A DNA stretch of 64,000 nt from Bradyrhizobium sp. (GCF_016219575.1 NZ_JACRMG010000034.1:1-64000), one strand, 5' to 3'. Shown: positions 28,585 through 37,599, counted from the stretch's first letter. Notes: a model not told the origin generated them from the letters alone. Program-made: numbers and translations.

Positions 28585-28968
28585 ATGGCCGACAAGAGCA
28601 ACGATCCTGTTGCCATGTGGCAGAACATGATCGGCGAGATGGAGAAGGGATTCAATTCCTTCGCCAACCAGGCCATGTCGTCGCCCGAATTCTCCAAGGT
28701 CATGAACCAGGTCGGCGGCGTCACCGCGGGCGCGCAGAAGCAGCTCGGCGAGATGATGGAGAAGTATCTCGTCAGCATGAACCTGCCGAGCCGGGCGCAG
28801 ATGGTCGGTATGGCCGAGCGCCTGCAGTCGATCGAGGGTCAGCTCAACGAGATCAGGGCCATGCTCACCCAGATGGGCAAGGCTGCCGGCACACCAGTCG
28901 GCGGCGCCTCCTCGCAAATGCCGCCGCGCACCAAACGTCCGCCCTCGGCCGAGGGAGAGCCGAAATGA
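28585..28968 (+). CDS. PhaE-like polyhydroxyalkanoate synthase subunit (short, 127 aa)
   Basis: MADKSNDPVAMWQNMIGEMEKGFNSFANQAMSSPEFSKVMNQVGGVTAGAQKQLGEMMEKYLVSMNLPSRAQMVGMAERLQSIEGQLNEIRAML; directly upstream of and overlapping phaC by ATGA. Confidence 0.75.
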   Translation: MADKSNDPVAMWQNMIGEMEKGFNSFANQAMSSPEFSKVMNQVGGVTAGAQKQLGEMMEKYLVSMNLPSRAQMVGMAERLQSIEGQLNEIRAMLTQMGKAAGTPVGGASSQMPPRTKRPPSAEGEPK

Positions 28969-30047
28969 ACGCGCCCGCGGGTCTCGATCTCGCTTCGATC
29001 TCGGACCGGGTCCAGTCCGAGGTGCAGCGCGCAATCCAGCGCAGCATCAAGGGCGTCGAATATCTCTCGACCTCCGGTCCCGCGCTCGGCTCGACGCCGA
29101 AGGATGTGCTGATCAGCCGCGGCACCATGAACCTCTACCACTACCGGCCGCTGGCGGACGAAATCTACCGTGTGCCGATCCTGATCGTGATGGCGACCAC
29201 CAATCGCGGCTACATCCTCGACATGGTGCCCGGCCAGAGCTTCATCGAATTCCTGCTCAGGCGCGGCTACGACGTCTACATGCTGGACTGGACCGCGCCC
29301 AAGCCGGAAGAGAAGTCGCTGGGCATGGAGGACTACGTCCTCAACTTCATCCCGGAATCCATCCGCCGCGTGCAGGAGGATTCCGGCGTCGAGGACGTCA
29401 CGGTGATCGGCTATTGCTTCGGCGGCGTACTGTCGCTGCTCTACGGGTCGATCTACCACGACGGACCGATGAAGAATTTGATCTGCTTCACCACGCCGAT
29501 CGATTTCCGCGAGATGAAGCTGTTCAACAATTTCTCCGACCGCCGCTATTTCGACGTCGATCGCCTGGTCGACAGCGTGGGCAACGTGCCGCCGGAACTG
29601 ATCCTGCAGTCCTTCGAAATGCTGCGGCCGGCCTCGCGCGCGGCGAGCCAGGTGCAGCTGTGGGAAAACATCTGGAACGACGAGTTCGTGAAGTCGTATC
29701 GGATGTTCGACCGCTGGGCGACCGATACGCTGCCGCTGGCGGGCGAATATTTCCGCACCATCACCAAGGACCTGATGTGGGACAACAAGCTCTTCAACGA
29801 CACCATGACGGTGGGCGGGCGTCCGGCCCAGCTCGACAAGATCAAGGTGCCGATGCTGCACGCAGTTGCCGAACACGACCACATCGTGCCTTATGACGCG
29901 GCCAAACACCTGATCAAGAAGATCGGCTCGACGGACAAGGAAGAAGTGATCCTCAAGGGCGGTCACGTCAGCCTCGTCGCCGGGCCCAATGCGATCCGGC
30001 GGCTGTGGCCCAAACTCGATTCCTGGCTAGGTGGAAGATCGATATGA
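28965..30047 (+). CDS. phaC: Class III poly(R)-hydroxyalkanoate synthase subunit PhaC
   Basis: 360 aa; lipase-like box VIGYCFGGVLSLLY (GxCxGG); YILDMVPGQSFIEFLLRRGYDVYMLDW; C-terminal GGHVSLVAGPNA. Confidence 0.92.
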   Translation: MNAPAGLDLASISDRVQSEVQRAIQRSIKGVEYLSTSGPALGSTPKDVLISRGTMNLYHYRPLADEIYRVPILIVMATTNRGYILDMVPGQSFIEFLLRRGYDVYMLDWTAPKPEEKSLGMEDYVLNFIPESIRRVQEDSGVEDVTVIGYCFGGVLSLLYGSIYHDGPMKNLICFTTPIDFREMKLFNNFSDRRYFDVDRLVDSVGNVPPELILQSFEMLRPASRAASQVQLWENIWNDEFVKSYRMFDRWATDTLPLAGEYFRTITKDLMWDNKLFNDTMTVGGRPAQLDKIKVPMLHAVAEHDHIVPYDAAKHLIKKIGSTDKEEVILKGGHVSLVAGPNAIRRLWPKLDSWLGGRSI

Positions 30048-30637
30048 CCGAGACACGTTCCTACCCCCGCCACATCAATACCGATGCCGGCGATCTCGAA
30101 TTCCGCCTGATGTCGCGCGCCGACGAGGCTGCGGTGCTCGACTTCGCCAAGGCGCTGCCAACCCATGACCTGCTGTTCCTGCCGCGCAATATCAGCCAGC
30201 CCAAGGTGCTGTCGGCCTGGGTCAAGGAGATCGAGCGCGGCGATATCGTCAGCCTGCTCGCGGTGAAGGACGGCAAGGTGGTCGGTTGCGGCACCCTGGT
30301 GCGCGACCCGCATTCATGGTCGACCCATGTCGGCGAGATCCGGATGGTGGTGTCGCAGGACGTGCGCGGGCAGGGGGTCGGCAAGGCCCTGTCGCAGGAG
30401 ACCTTTGCGCTCGCGCTGTGCGCCGGGCTGGAAAAGCTCTCCGTGCAGATGACCGTGGACCAGCAGGCCGCCATCGCCCTGTTCGAGAGCCTCGGCTTCA
30501 AGGCGGAGGCCCTGCTGCGGGACCACGTCCGGGACGTCGCCGGCAAGAAGCATGACATCGTCGTGCTCGGGCACAATGTGGCGCAGGTGGCGGCCCAGAT
30601 GGAGGCCTACGGCCTGCCGGGGGCGGTTCAGCACTAG
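30044..30637 (+). CDS. GNAT family N-acetyltransferase
   Basis: GEIRMVVSQDVRGQGVGKALSQETFALALCAGLEKLSVQMTVDQQAAIALFESLGFKAEALL; start overlaps the phaC stop. Confidence 0.88.
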   Translation: MTETRSYPRHINTDAGDLEFRLMSRADEAAVLDFAKALPTHDLLFLPRNISQPKVLSAWVKEIERGDIVSLLAVKDGKVVGCGTLVRDPHSWSTHVGEIRMVVSQDVRGQGVGKALSQETFALALCAGLEKLSVQMTVDQQAAIALFESLGFKAEALLRDHVRDVAGKKHDIVVLGHNVAQVAAQMEAYGLPGAVQH

Positions 30638-30645
30638 CCGGTCGG

Positions 30646-30663
30646 GGTTCCCTCAAGGGAACC
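30646..30663 (+). terminator. Hairpin after the phaEC-GNAT operon
   Basis: GGTTCCC-TCAA-GGGAACC perfect stem 9 nt past the GNAT stop. Confidence 0.6.
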
Positions 30664-30727
30664 GGACCGCCGGCCGGGCAGGCAATTCGCCCAAAATCCC
30701 ACCGTTCACAAATTCGTGATATCGCGG

Positions 30728-30745
30728 TGCAACATCATTGTTGCG
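30728..30745. promoter_or_regulatory. Inverted repeat upstream of the phasin gene (possible PhaR site)
   Basis: TGCAAC-ATCATT-GTTGCG, TGC-rich dyad about 110 bp upstream of the phasin start. Confidence 0.4.
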
Positions 30746-30838
30746 TCGCACCATTAACTGTGTCACAAAGCCCATGCCCCGGGCCAATCCGGACGGGGTG
30801 AGCCCCGTTGCTCAAACCTGAGGATGGAGAGACACCCA

Positions 30839-31315
30839 ATGACCACCGAGACCAATTCCGTGCTGAACACCGTCAAGGAAGCCTTCGCGCCCGTCACCGA
30901 GGCGTTCACCAAGCTCCAGAACATGGAAGTTCCGGAAGCCGCCCGTGAGTTCGTGAAGAAGCAGGCCGACGCTGCCAAGGTGCGCGCCGCCGACGTCTAT
31001 GCCGGCTCCGAGAAGGTGACCGACGCGATCGAGACCGCCGTTGCCGGTTCGGTCACCGAGGCCGCCAAGATCAGCCGCAACATCCAGCAGGCGATGTATC
31101 AGGACGCGGAAGCGTTTTTCGCCGGCATCGACAAGCTCGCTTCGGCCAAGTCGCTGAGCGAAGCCTACCAGATCCAGTCGGATCTCGCCCGTGCCCGCGG
31201 TGAAGTCCTCGTCTCCCGCGCCAAGGCCACTGCCGAGTATGTCGGCAAGCTCGTGACGGACGGTGCGAAGACCGCGCAGGACAACTTCGCCAAGGTCTAC
31301 AGCAAGACCGCCTGA
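30839..31315 (+). CDS. Phasin
   Basis: 158 aa helical: FAPVTEAFTKLQNMEVPEAAREFVKKQADAAKVRAADVYAGSEKVTDAIETAVAGSVTEAAKISRNIQQAMYQDAEAFFAGIDKLASAKSLSEAYQIQSD. Confidence 0.9.
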   Translation: MTTETNSVLNTVKEAFAPVTEAFTKLQNMEVPEAAREFVKKQADAAKVRAADVYAGSEKVTDAIETAVAGSVTEAAKISRNIQQAMYQDAEAFFAGIDKLASAKSLSEAYQIQSDLARARGEVLVSRAKATAEYVGKLVTDGAKTAQDNFAKVYSKTA

Positions 31316-31344
31316 TTTCGCGTTAGTTGCGTGAGTATCCAATG

Positions 31345-31373
31345 GAAGGCCCGCTTCGGCGGGCCTTCTTTTT
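31345..31373 (+). terminator. Intrinsic terminator after phasin
   Basis: GAAGGCCCGC-TTCG-GCGGGCCTTC followed by TTTTT. Confidence 0.93.
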
Positions 31374-31403
31374 AGGTTCCCTAGGCATAGATCAACTCTT
31401 GAA

Positions 31404-31505
31404 CCCTCATGGTGAGGAGGCGCCCCTGCGCCGTCTCGAACCATGAGGCCACAGACGGGCCTGCATCCTTCGAGACGCCGCTCACGCGGCTTCTCAGGAT
31501 GAGGG
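31404..31505. repeat. Two-hairpin intergenic repeat, family 1 (copy A)
   Basis: CCTCATGGTGAGGAG...CTCGAACCATGAGG / ATCCTTCGAGACG...CTTCTCAGGATGAGG. Confidence 0.85.
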
Positions 31506-31528
31506 TCTCGGTTGGTGTGCAGGCCCTT

Positions 31529-32821
31529 ATGACTTTGACTCTCCCCAGTTCCTTCGCGGTCGATTCTGCCGGTGACGCCGCGCGCGCCGCGGAACTGCGC
31601 CGCGTGAAGCTGCTGGCGACACTGGTGCTGGTGGCGACGTTTGCCGTCTTCATCGGCGCGAAGTGGTTGTTGCCGGTGCATCCCGCCTTCGGTTTCGTCG
31701 CGGCCTTTGCGGAGGCGGCTACCATCGGCGGGCTAGCGGACTGGTATGCGGTGGTTGCGCTGTTCAAGCGGCCGCTGGGCCTGCCGATCCCGCATACCGC
31801 GATCATCCAGAGCAACCAGCACCGCATCGCCGACAAGCTCGGCGAATTCATCGAGGTGCATTTCCTCGAGGCGGCGCCGGTCGAGGCCAAGCTGCGACAG
31901 GTCGACTTTGCATCCTTCGTCGCCGACTGGCTTCGCGACCGCAAGAAGAGCGATGATCTCGCGCGCTTCGTGCTGCGGCTCCTGCCCGAAGCGCTGACAG
32001 CCACGGAAAGCTCGGGGCTGATGACCTTCATCACCCGCCGCGTCACCTCGCAACTGATGGCGATCGATCTGGCGCCGCTCGCCGCCGGCACGCTGCGCTC
32101 CTTCGTGCAGGAGGGCCGGCATCGGGTCCTGCTCGACGATATCCTGCGCGCGGTGCACCAGACGCTGACGACGGCGGAAACCATGGCCATGATCCGCGAC
32201 CGGATACGCGCGGAATTGCCGACACTGCTGCGGCTCTATCGCGCCGACCGCTTCCTGGTGAACCGTATCGTCTCTTCAGCCACCGCCTTCTTCGACGAAG
32301 TGCGCAACGATCCCGATCATCCCTTCCGCGGCGAGTTCAACCGCATGCTGCTGGCGCTGGTGGACAAGCTCGGCAGCGATCCCGCCTTCGCCAGCCGTAT
32401 CGACGGGCTGAAGCGCGATCTCCTGGCGCGTCCGGAGCTCGGCGATCTCGCGCGCAATGTCTGGTCCAACGCGCGTTCCTTCATCGAGCGCAGCGCCTCC
32501 GGCGAGACACAGGTGCTGCAGCAGCATTTGACAAGAATGTTCGTCGAGGCCGGCGAGGCGCTGGCGGCCGATGCGGAGATGCGCGCCGAGATCAACCAAG
32601 GTCTCGTGGCGGTGCTGCGCAGCTTCATTGCCGACCAGAAGAGCGGCGTCTCCACATTCATCGCCGATCAGGTCAAGTCCTGGGATATGGCGCAGCTGAT
32701 CTCGCTCATCGAGATCAACGTCGGCAAGGATTTGCAATACATCCGCTTCAACGGCTCGCTGATCGGCGGGCTTGCTGGATTGGCGCTCTATACGCTGGAA
32801 TATCTGCTCCGGCTTGTGTGA
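31529..32821 (+). CDS. DUF445 domain-containing membrane protein
   Basis: LVLVATFAVFIGAKWLLPVHPAFGFVAAFAEAATIGGLADWYAVVALFKRPLGLPIPHTAIIQSNQHRIADKLGEFIEVHFL; C-terminal FNGSLIGGLAGLALYTLEYLL. Confidence 0.92.
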   Translation: MTLTLPSSFAVDSAGDAARAAELRRVKLLATLVLVATFAVFIGAKWLLPVHPAFGFVAAFAEAATIGGLADWYAVVALFKRPLGLPIPHTAIIQSNQHRIADKLGEFIEVHFLEAAPVEAKLRQVDFASFVADWLRDRKKSDDLARFVLRLLPEALTATESSGLMTFITRRVTSQLMAIDLAPLAAGTLRSFVQEGRHRVLLDDILRAVHQTLTTAETMAMIRDRIRAELPTLLRLYRADRFLVNRIVSSATAFFDEVRNDPDHPFRGEFNRMLLALVDKLGSDPAFASRIDGLKRDLLARPELGDLARNVWSNARSFIERSASGETQVLQQHLTRMFVEAGEALAADAEMRAEINQGLVAVLRSFIADQKSGVSTFIADQVKSWDMAQLISLIEINVGKDLQYIRFNGSLIGGLAGLALYTLEYLLRLV

Positions 32822-33011
32822 CTATTTCATCACGGCAAGCACTTTAACTCGCACCCCCGGTTCCACGCCGGCTTGAATAGCCAAAAACTGTTCCATAGCT
32901 TTTTAACCAACAATGTTGCGTTGCGGAACGATTCTGCTGCGTTTGCGTCATTCATGAGCCCAGTGGCCCGCTGCCGAGACGTACAGGGGCGAGCCCCGAA
33001 CAGGAGATACG

Positions 33012-33782
33012 ATGTCCGTTGCTGCACAGCCGCTTCGCCCGCCGTCCCGAACCCTGATGTTTCTGGAAGGGCGAGCCCTCCCTGAACTCGGCGCCTTCCT
33101 CGGCGCGCTGCCGCTGCTCGGCCTTGCGCCGCACGGCGATGGCCATCCGGTACTGGTACTGCCCGGGCTTGTCGCGTCGGATGTTTCCACGCGCCCGCTG
33201 CGCGCCTTCCTGAGGACGCGCGGCTACGCCGTCAGCGGCTGGCGCCAGGGTCGCAACCTCGGCCTCCGTCCGGGCGTGCAGCATGCCATGGTCGATCTCG
33301 TCCACGAACTGAGCGACACCCATGGCCGCAAGATCTCGCTGGTCGGCTGGAGCCTCGGGGGCCTCTACGCGCGCCAGCTCGCCAAGATGATGCCGGAGCG
33401 CGTGCGCCAGGTGATCACGCTTGGCAGCCCGTTTGCTTCGAACCCCAAGGCGACCAACGCCTGGCGCGTCTACGAGATGGCGAGTGGCCGCCGTGCGGAT
33501 GAAGAAGACACGCGCTTCGGTGGTACGCTGTCGGGTGCGCCGCCGGTGCCCACCACGGCGATCTTCAGCCGCACCGACGGCGTCTGCGCCTGGCAGGGCT
33601 GCCGCGAGCAGTCGTCCCACATGGCCGAGAGCATCGAGGTGGAGAGCAGCCATTGCGGCATGGGCCATCACCCGGCCGCGGTCTACGCCGTCGCCGAGCG
33701 CCTGGCTCAGAAGGAAGGCGAGTGGGCTCCCTTCGATCGCAGCGGCTGGCGCAGCCTGGTCTATCCTGATCCGCATCGGTAA
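33012..33782 (+). CDS. Alpha/beta hydrolase
   Basis: LVGWSLGGLYARQLAKMMPERVRQVITLGSPFASNPKATNAWRVYE; closely resembles 18716..19516. Confidence 0.85.
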   Translation: MSVAAQPLRPPSRTLMFLEGRALPELGAFLGALPLLGLAPHGDGHPVLVLPGLVASDVSTRPLRAFLRTRGYAVSGWRQGRNLGLRPGVQHAMVDLVHELSDTHGRKISLVGWSLGGLYARQLAKMMPERVRQVITLGSPFASNPKATNAWRVYEMASGRRADEEDTRFGGTLSGAPPVPTTAIFSRTDGVCAWQGCREQSSHMAESIEVESSHCGMGHHPAAVYAVAERLAQKEGEWAPFDRSGWRSLVYPDPHR

Positions 33783-33794
33783 TTTCCGGGCCAC

Positions 33795-33890
33795 ATGGTT
33801 CGAGACGCGCGGCTTCGCCGCGCTCCTCACCATGAGGGTCTAAGACCTCATCCTGAGGAGCGGCCTCTTGGCCGCGTCTCGAAGGATGAA
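33795..33890. repeat. Two-hairpin intergenic repeat, family 1 (copy B, inside-out orientation)
   Basis: ATGGTTCGAGACGCGCGGC...CTCCTCACCATGAGG then CTCATCCTGAGGAGCGGCC...CGTCTCGAAGGATG. Confidence 0.85.
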
Positions 33891-33950
33891 GCCCGGATGC
33901 TTCCCGAACCTGCATTGTCGTGAATCGACAAAACGCGGTATGCCTCAAGC

Positions 33951-34814
33951 ATGCCGCAGCCGCTTGCACGCATTGTCGAACAGCTGAAGCGTGAACCGTC
34001 GCGCACGGGCTCGATCATCATCACCGTGTTCGGCGACGCCATCGTGCCGCGCGGCGGCTCGGTCGCGCTCTCAACGCTGCTGGAATTCTTTGCCGCCATC
34101 GACGTCGACAGTTCCGTGGTGCGCACCGCGATGTCGCGGCTCACCGCGGACGGTTGGTTCGAGCGCGAGAAGGTAGGCCGCAACAGTTTTTATCGCCTGG
34201 TGCAGCGCGAGCGCCCGACCTTCGATATCGCAACCAAACACATCTACGGCCGGCCTGCCTCCGACTGGACTGGGCGGTTCGAGCTCCTGCTGATCGCCGA
34301 CGGCGGAGACCGCGATGCCGCACGGGATGCGCTGAAGAACGCCGGCTTCGGCACGCCGTTGCCGGGCGTATGGGTCGCGCCATCCGGCGTGCCGATTCCG
34401 CAGGAAGCCAGGGGCGCGATCCGTCTCGAAGTCTCGGCCGAGGATGACAGCGGCCGGCGGCTGCTCAGCGCGAGCTGGCCGCTGGAGCGCACGGCGGAGG
34501 CCTATCGCCGCTTCATGAGGAGCTTTGAGCCGTTGCGCACCTGGGTCGCGCGAGACAAGCTCTCCGGCATCGACGCCTTTACCGCGCGCATACTGCTGAT
34601 TCACCAGTATCGCCGTGTCGTGCTGCGCGATCCCCTGCTGCCGACCGCGCTGTTGCCGAGGGACTGGCCGGGCGGGGCGGCACGGGAACTCTGCGGCGAA
34701 ATCTATCGCGGCCTGCTTCCCGCGTCGGAACAATGGCTTGACCGCCATGCCAGCAATGAGAGCGGACCGCTCCCGGCCGCCGGAAAGGAGCTTTCCCGTC
34801 GTTTCGCCGATTGA
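33951..34814 (+). CDS. paaX: PaaX-family transcriptional regulator
   Basis: RTGSIIITVFGDAIVPRGGSVALSTLLEFFAAIDVDSSVVRTAMSRLTADGWFEREKVGRNSFYRL; immediately upstream of paaA. Confidence 0.9.
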   Translation: MPQPLARIVEQLKREPSRTGSIIITVFGDAIVPRGGSVALSTLLEFFAAIDVDSSVVRTAMSRLTADGWFEREKVGRNSFYRLVQRERPTFDIATKHIYGRPASDWTGRFELLLIADGGDRDAARDALKNAGFGTPLPGVWVAPSGVPIPQEARGAIRLEVSAEDDSGRRLLSASWPLERTAEAYRRFMRSFEPLRTWVARDKLSGIDAFTARILLIHQYRRVVLRDPLLPTALLPRDWPGGAARELCGEIYRGLLPASEQWLDRHASNESGPLPAAGKELSRRFAD

Positions 34815-34822
34815 TTAATGTG

Positions 34823-34865
34823 TTACAGAAATATATTGCGATTGGTAATTTTTGTAATATATTGC
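34823..34865. promoter_or_regulatory. Repeated AT-rich element in the paaA upstream region
   Basis: Direct repeats AATATATTGC at 34830-34839 and 34856-34865 plus TTACA-N25-TGTAA dyad. Confidence 0.5.
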
Positions 34866-34895
34866 TTCCCAATCACAGCTCAGGGGAGGGCGGCC

Positions 34896-35888
34896 TTGTA
34901 CACCCAGGCGCTCAACAGTTCGGACGGCGAAGACCGTCATATCGAGGACGCCGAACTTGCGGCGCGTTTCCAGGCGCGCATCGATGCCGAGGAGCGCATC
35001 GAGCCGAACGACTGGATGCCCGCGGCCTATCGCAAGACGCTGACGCGGCAGATTTCCCAGCACGCCCATTCCGAAGTCGTCGGCATGCTGCCCGAGGGCA
35101 ACTGGATCACGCGCGCGCCGACGCTGCGCCGCAAGGTGGCGCTGCTGGCAAAAGTGCAGGACGAGTGCGGCCACGGGCTCTATCTCTATGCCGCCGCCGA
35201 GACGCTCGGCTCTTCGCGCGAAGAACTCGTCGACGCGATGCTCGCGGGCAAGGCCAAGTACTCCTCGATCTTCAACTATCCGACGCTGACCTGGGCCGAC
35301 ATCGGCACCATCGGCTGGCTGGTCGATGGTGCGGCGATCATGAACCAGATTCCGCTGTGCCGCTGCTCTTACGGTCCCTATGCGCGCGCGATGATCCGCG
35401 TCTGCAAGGAGGAGTCCTTCCACCAGCGCCAGGGCTACGAGATCATGCTGACCCTCTGCCGCGGCAGCGCGGAACAGAAGGCGATGGCGCAGGAGTCGCT
35501 GGATCGCTGGTGGTGGCCGGTGCTGATGATGTTCGGACCGCCCGACCAGGCGAGCCAGCACAGCGACACCTCGACCAAATGGAAGATCAAGCGCTTCTCC
35601 AATGACGAGCTGCGTCAGAAATTCGTCGATGCCACCGTGCCGCAGGCGCAATTCCTGGGGCTGACGATTCCCGATCCCGGCATGACGCAGGATGCCGACG
35701 GGCATTGGCGCTACAGCGAGATCGACTGGACCGAATTCAAGCAGGTGCTGGCCGGCAACGGGCCGTGCAACCGCGACCGCATGGCGGCGCGGCGCAAGGC
35801 GCACGAAGAGGGCGCCTGGGTGCGCGAGGCGGCGGCCGCCTATGCCGGGAAGCGCAAGGCGCGACAGCTCGCGCAGGCTGCAGAATAG
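34896..35888 (+). CDS. paaA: 1,2-phenylacetyl-CoA epoxidase subunit PaaA
   Basis: [100 protein letters not shown] start inferred. Confidence 0.95.
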   Translation: MYTQALNSSDGEDRHIEDAELAARFQARIDAEERIEPNDWMPAAYRKTLTRQISQHAHSEVVGMLPEGNWITRAPTLRRKVALLAKVQDECGHGLYLYAAAETLGSSREELVDAMLAGKAKYSSIFNYPTLTWADIGTIGWLVDGAAIMNQIPLCRCSYGPYARAMIRVCKEESFHQRQGYEIMLTLCRGSAEQKAMAQESLDRWWWPVLMMFGPPDQASQHSDTSTKWKIKRFSNDELRQKFVDATVPQAQFLGLTIPDPGMTQDADGHWRYSEIDWTEFKQVLAGNGPCNRDRMAARRKAHEEGAWVREAAAAYAGKRKARQLAQAAE

Positions 35889-35899
35889 AGGAGGCCGCG

Positions 35900-36187
35900 A
35901 TGGCGACGCCGAACACCACGCTCTGGGAAGTCTTCATTCGCAGCCGCAACGGGCTCGCACACAGGCATTGCGGCTCGCTGCATGCGGCCGATGCCACCAT
36001 GGCGTTGCAGGCCGCGCGCGACATCTACACCCGGCGCGGCGAAGGCCTGTCGATCTGGGTGGTTCCGTCGAACGCCATCACGGCATCCGACCCGTCGGAA
36101 AAGGGCATGATGTTCGAGCCGGCGGAGTCGAAGATATATCGGCACCCGACGTTCTACGACGTGCCGGAAGAAGTCGGGCATATGTGA
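35900..36187 (+). CDS. paaB: 1,2-phenylacetyl-CoA epoxidase subunit PaaB
   Basis: LWEVFIRSRNGLAHRHCGSLHAADATMALQAARDIYTRRGEGLSIWVVPSNAI. Confidence 0.95.
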   Translation: MATPNTTLWEVFIRSRNGLAHRHCGSLHAADATMALQAARDIYTRRGEGLSIWVVPSNAITASDPSEKGMMFEPAESKIYRHPTFYDVPEEVGHM

Positions 36188-36194
36188 CTTTCAC

Positions 36195-36287
36195 CCCTCA
36201 TGGTGAGGAGCGCGCAGCGCGTCTCGAACCATGAGGCCCGCGGCCCATCCTTCGAGACGCGCGCGATGCGCGCTCCTCAGGATGAGG
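36195..36287. repeat. Two-hairpin intergenic repeat, family 1 (copy C) between paaB and paaC
   Basis: CCTCATGGTGAGGAGCGCGCAGCGCGTCTCGAACCATGAGG...CATCCTTCGAGACGCGCGCGATGCGCGCTCCTCAGGATGAGG. Confidence 0.9.
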
Positions 36288-36307
36288 ACTGAACAAGTGG
36301 ATGAGAA

Positions 36308-37084
36308 ATGGCTGCGCCCTCAATAACAGTCTCCGAAACGCCGCTGGTGCTCTACACGCTGCGCCGCGCCGACGACGCGCTGATCCTCGGCCACCGGCTG
36401 TCGGAATGGTGCGGTCATGCGCCGATGCTGGAAGAGGACATGGCGCTCGCCAACATGGCGCTCGATCTGCTCGGCCAGGCGCGCGAGCTGTACAGCCATG
36501 CCGCGAAGGTCGAGGGCAGAGATAATGACGAAGACAAGCTCGCTTACCTGCGCGACGTCAGGCAGTACCGCAATCTGCTGCTGGTCGAGCAACCGAACGG
36601 CGACTTCGCCCGCACCATGGTGCGGCAGTTCTTTTATGCGGCTTTCGCGGACCTCTATTGGCGAGCGATGATGAAGTCGAAGGACGCGACGCTGGCGGCG
36701 ATCGCCGCAAAATCCGAGAAGGAGAGCGCCTATCACCTCCGCCATTCCTGCGAATGGCTCGTCCGCCTCGGCGACGGCACCGAGGAAAGTCATGGGCGCG
36801 CCCAGGAGGCGATCGAGCATCTCTGGGCCTATACCGGCGAGATGTTCGAAGTCGACGACACAGAGCGCGGGCTGATCGATGCCGGCATCGCCGTCGATCC
36901 GGCCGGCCTGAAGGCGCAGTGGCTGAAAATCGTGGGCGGCGTCATCGCAGAGGCGACGTTAGAGCTGCCGTCCAACGACTGGATGCAGCAGGGCGGGCGC
37001 ATCGGGCGCCACAGCGAGCATCTCGGTCATCTCCTCAGCGAGTTGCAGTCGCTGCAGCGCAGTTTCCCGGGGGCGACATGGTGA
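36308..37084 (+). CDS. paaC: 1,2-phenylacetyl-CoA epoxidase subunit PaaC
   Basis: LILGHRLSEWCGHAPMLEEDMALANMALDLLGQARELYSHAAKVEG; FRQ... PaaC-type four-helix bundle. Confidence 0.95.
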   Translation: MAAPSITVSETPLVLYTLRRADDALILGHRLSEWCGHAPMLEEDMALANMALDLLGQARELYSHAAKVEGRDNDEDKLAYLRDVRQYRNLLLVEQPNGDFARTMVRQFFYAAFADLYWRAMMKSKDATLAAIAAKSEKESAYHLRHSCEWLVRLGDGTEESHGRAQEAIEHLWAYTGEMFEVDDTERGLIDAGIAVDPAGLKAQWLKIVGGVIAEATLELPSNDWMQQGGRIGRHSEHLGHLLSELQSLQRSFPGATW

Positions 37085-37581
37085 CCGCCACCATCAGCGA
37101 TGCCGATCTGCGCCGGCGCGCCTGGGATGCGGCCGCGCAAGTCGTCGATCCCGAAATCCCGGTGCTCACCATCGCCGATCTCGGCGTGCTGCGCGACGTT
37201 GCCGTCAACGACGGCCGCGTGGAAGTCGCGATCACGCCGACTTATTCCGGCTGTCCGGCGATGAACATGATCGCGCTGGAGATCGAGCTGGCGTTGGCAC
37301 GCGAGGGTATCGCGAAGCCAACCGTGCGCACTGTGCTGTCGCCGGCCTGGACCACGGACTGGATGAGCGACGATGGCCGGCGCAAGCTCAGAGAATACGG
37401 CATTGCGCCGCCGGTCGCTGGTTCCGGCCGCCGTGCGCTGTTCGGTGAGCAGAGGATAGAATGCCCGCAATGCGGCTCTGTCGACACTGAACTGCTCTCC
37501 GAATTCGGCTCTACGTCCTGCAAGGCCTTGTGGCGCTGCAAGAGTTGCCGTGAACCCTTCGATTACTTCAAGTGTCACTGA
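37078..37581 (+). CDS. paaD: 1,2-phenylacetyl-CoA epoxidase subunit PaaD
   Basis: VVDPEIPVLTIADLGVLRDVAVNDGRVEVAITPTYSGCPAMNMI; C-terminal CPQCGSVDTELLSEFGSTSCKALWRCKSCREPFDYFKCH. Confidence 0.95.
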   Translation: MVTATISDADLRRRAWDAAAQVVDPEIPVLTIADLGVLRDVAVNDGRVEVAITPTYSGCPAMNMIALEIELALAREGIAKPTVRTVLSPAWTTDWMSDDGRRKLREYGIAPPVAGSGRRALFGEQRIECPQCGSVDTELLSEFGSTSCKALWRCKSCREPFDYFKCH

Positions 37582-37599
37582 TCATGATGAACAGAATTC

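Noticed and set aside
34815-35804. 329-aa minus-strand ORF
   Set aside because: Antisense to paaA.
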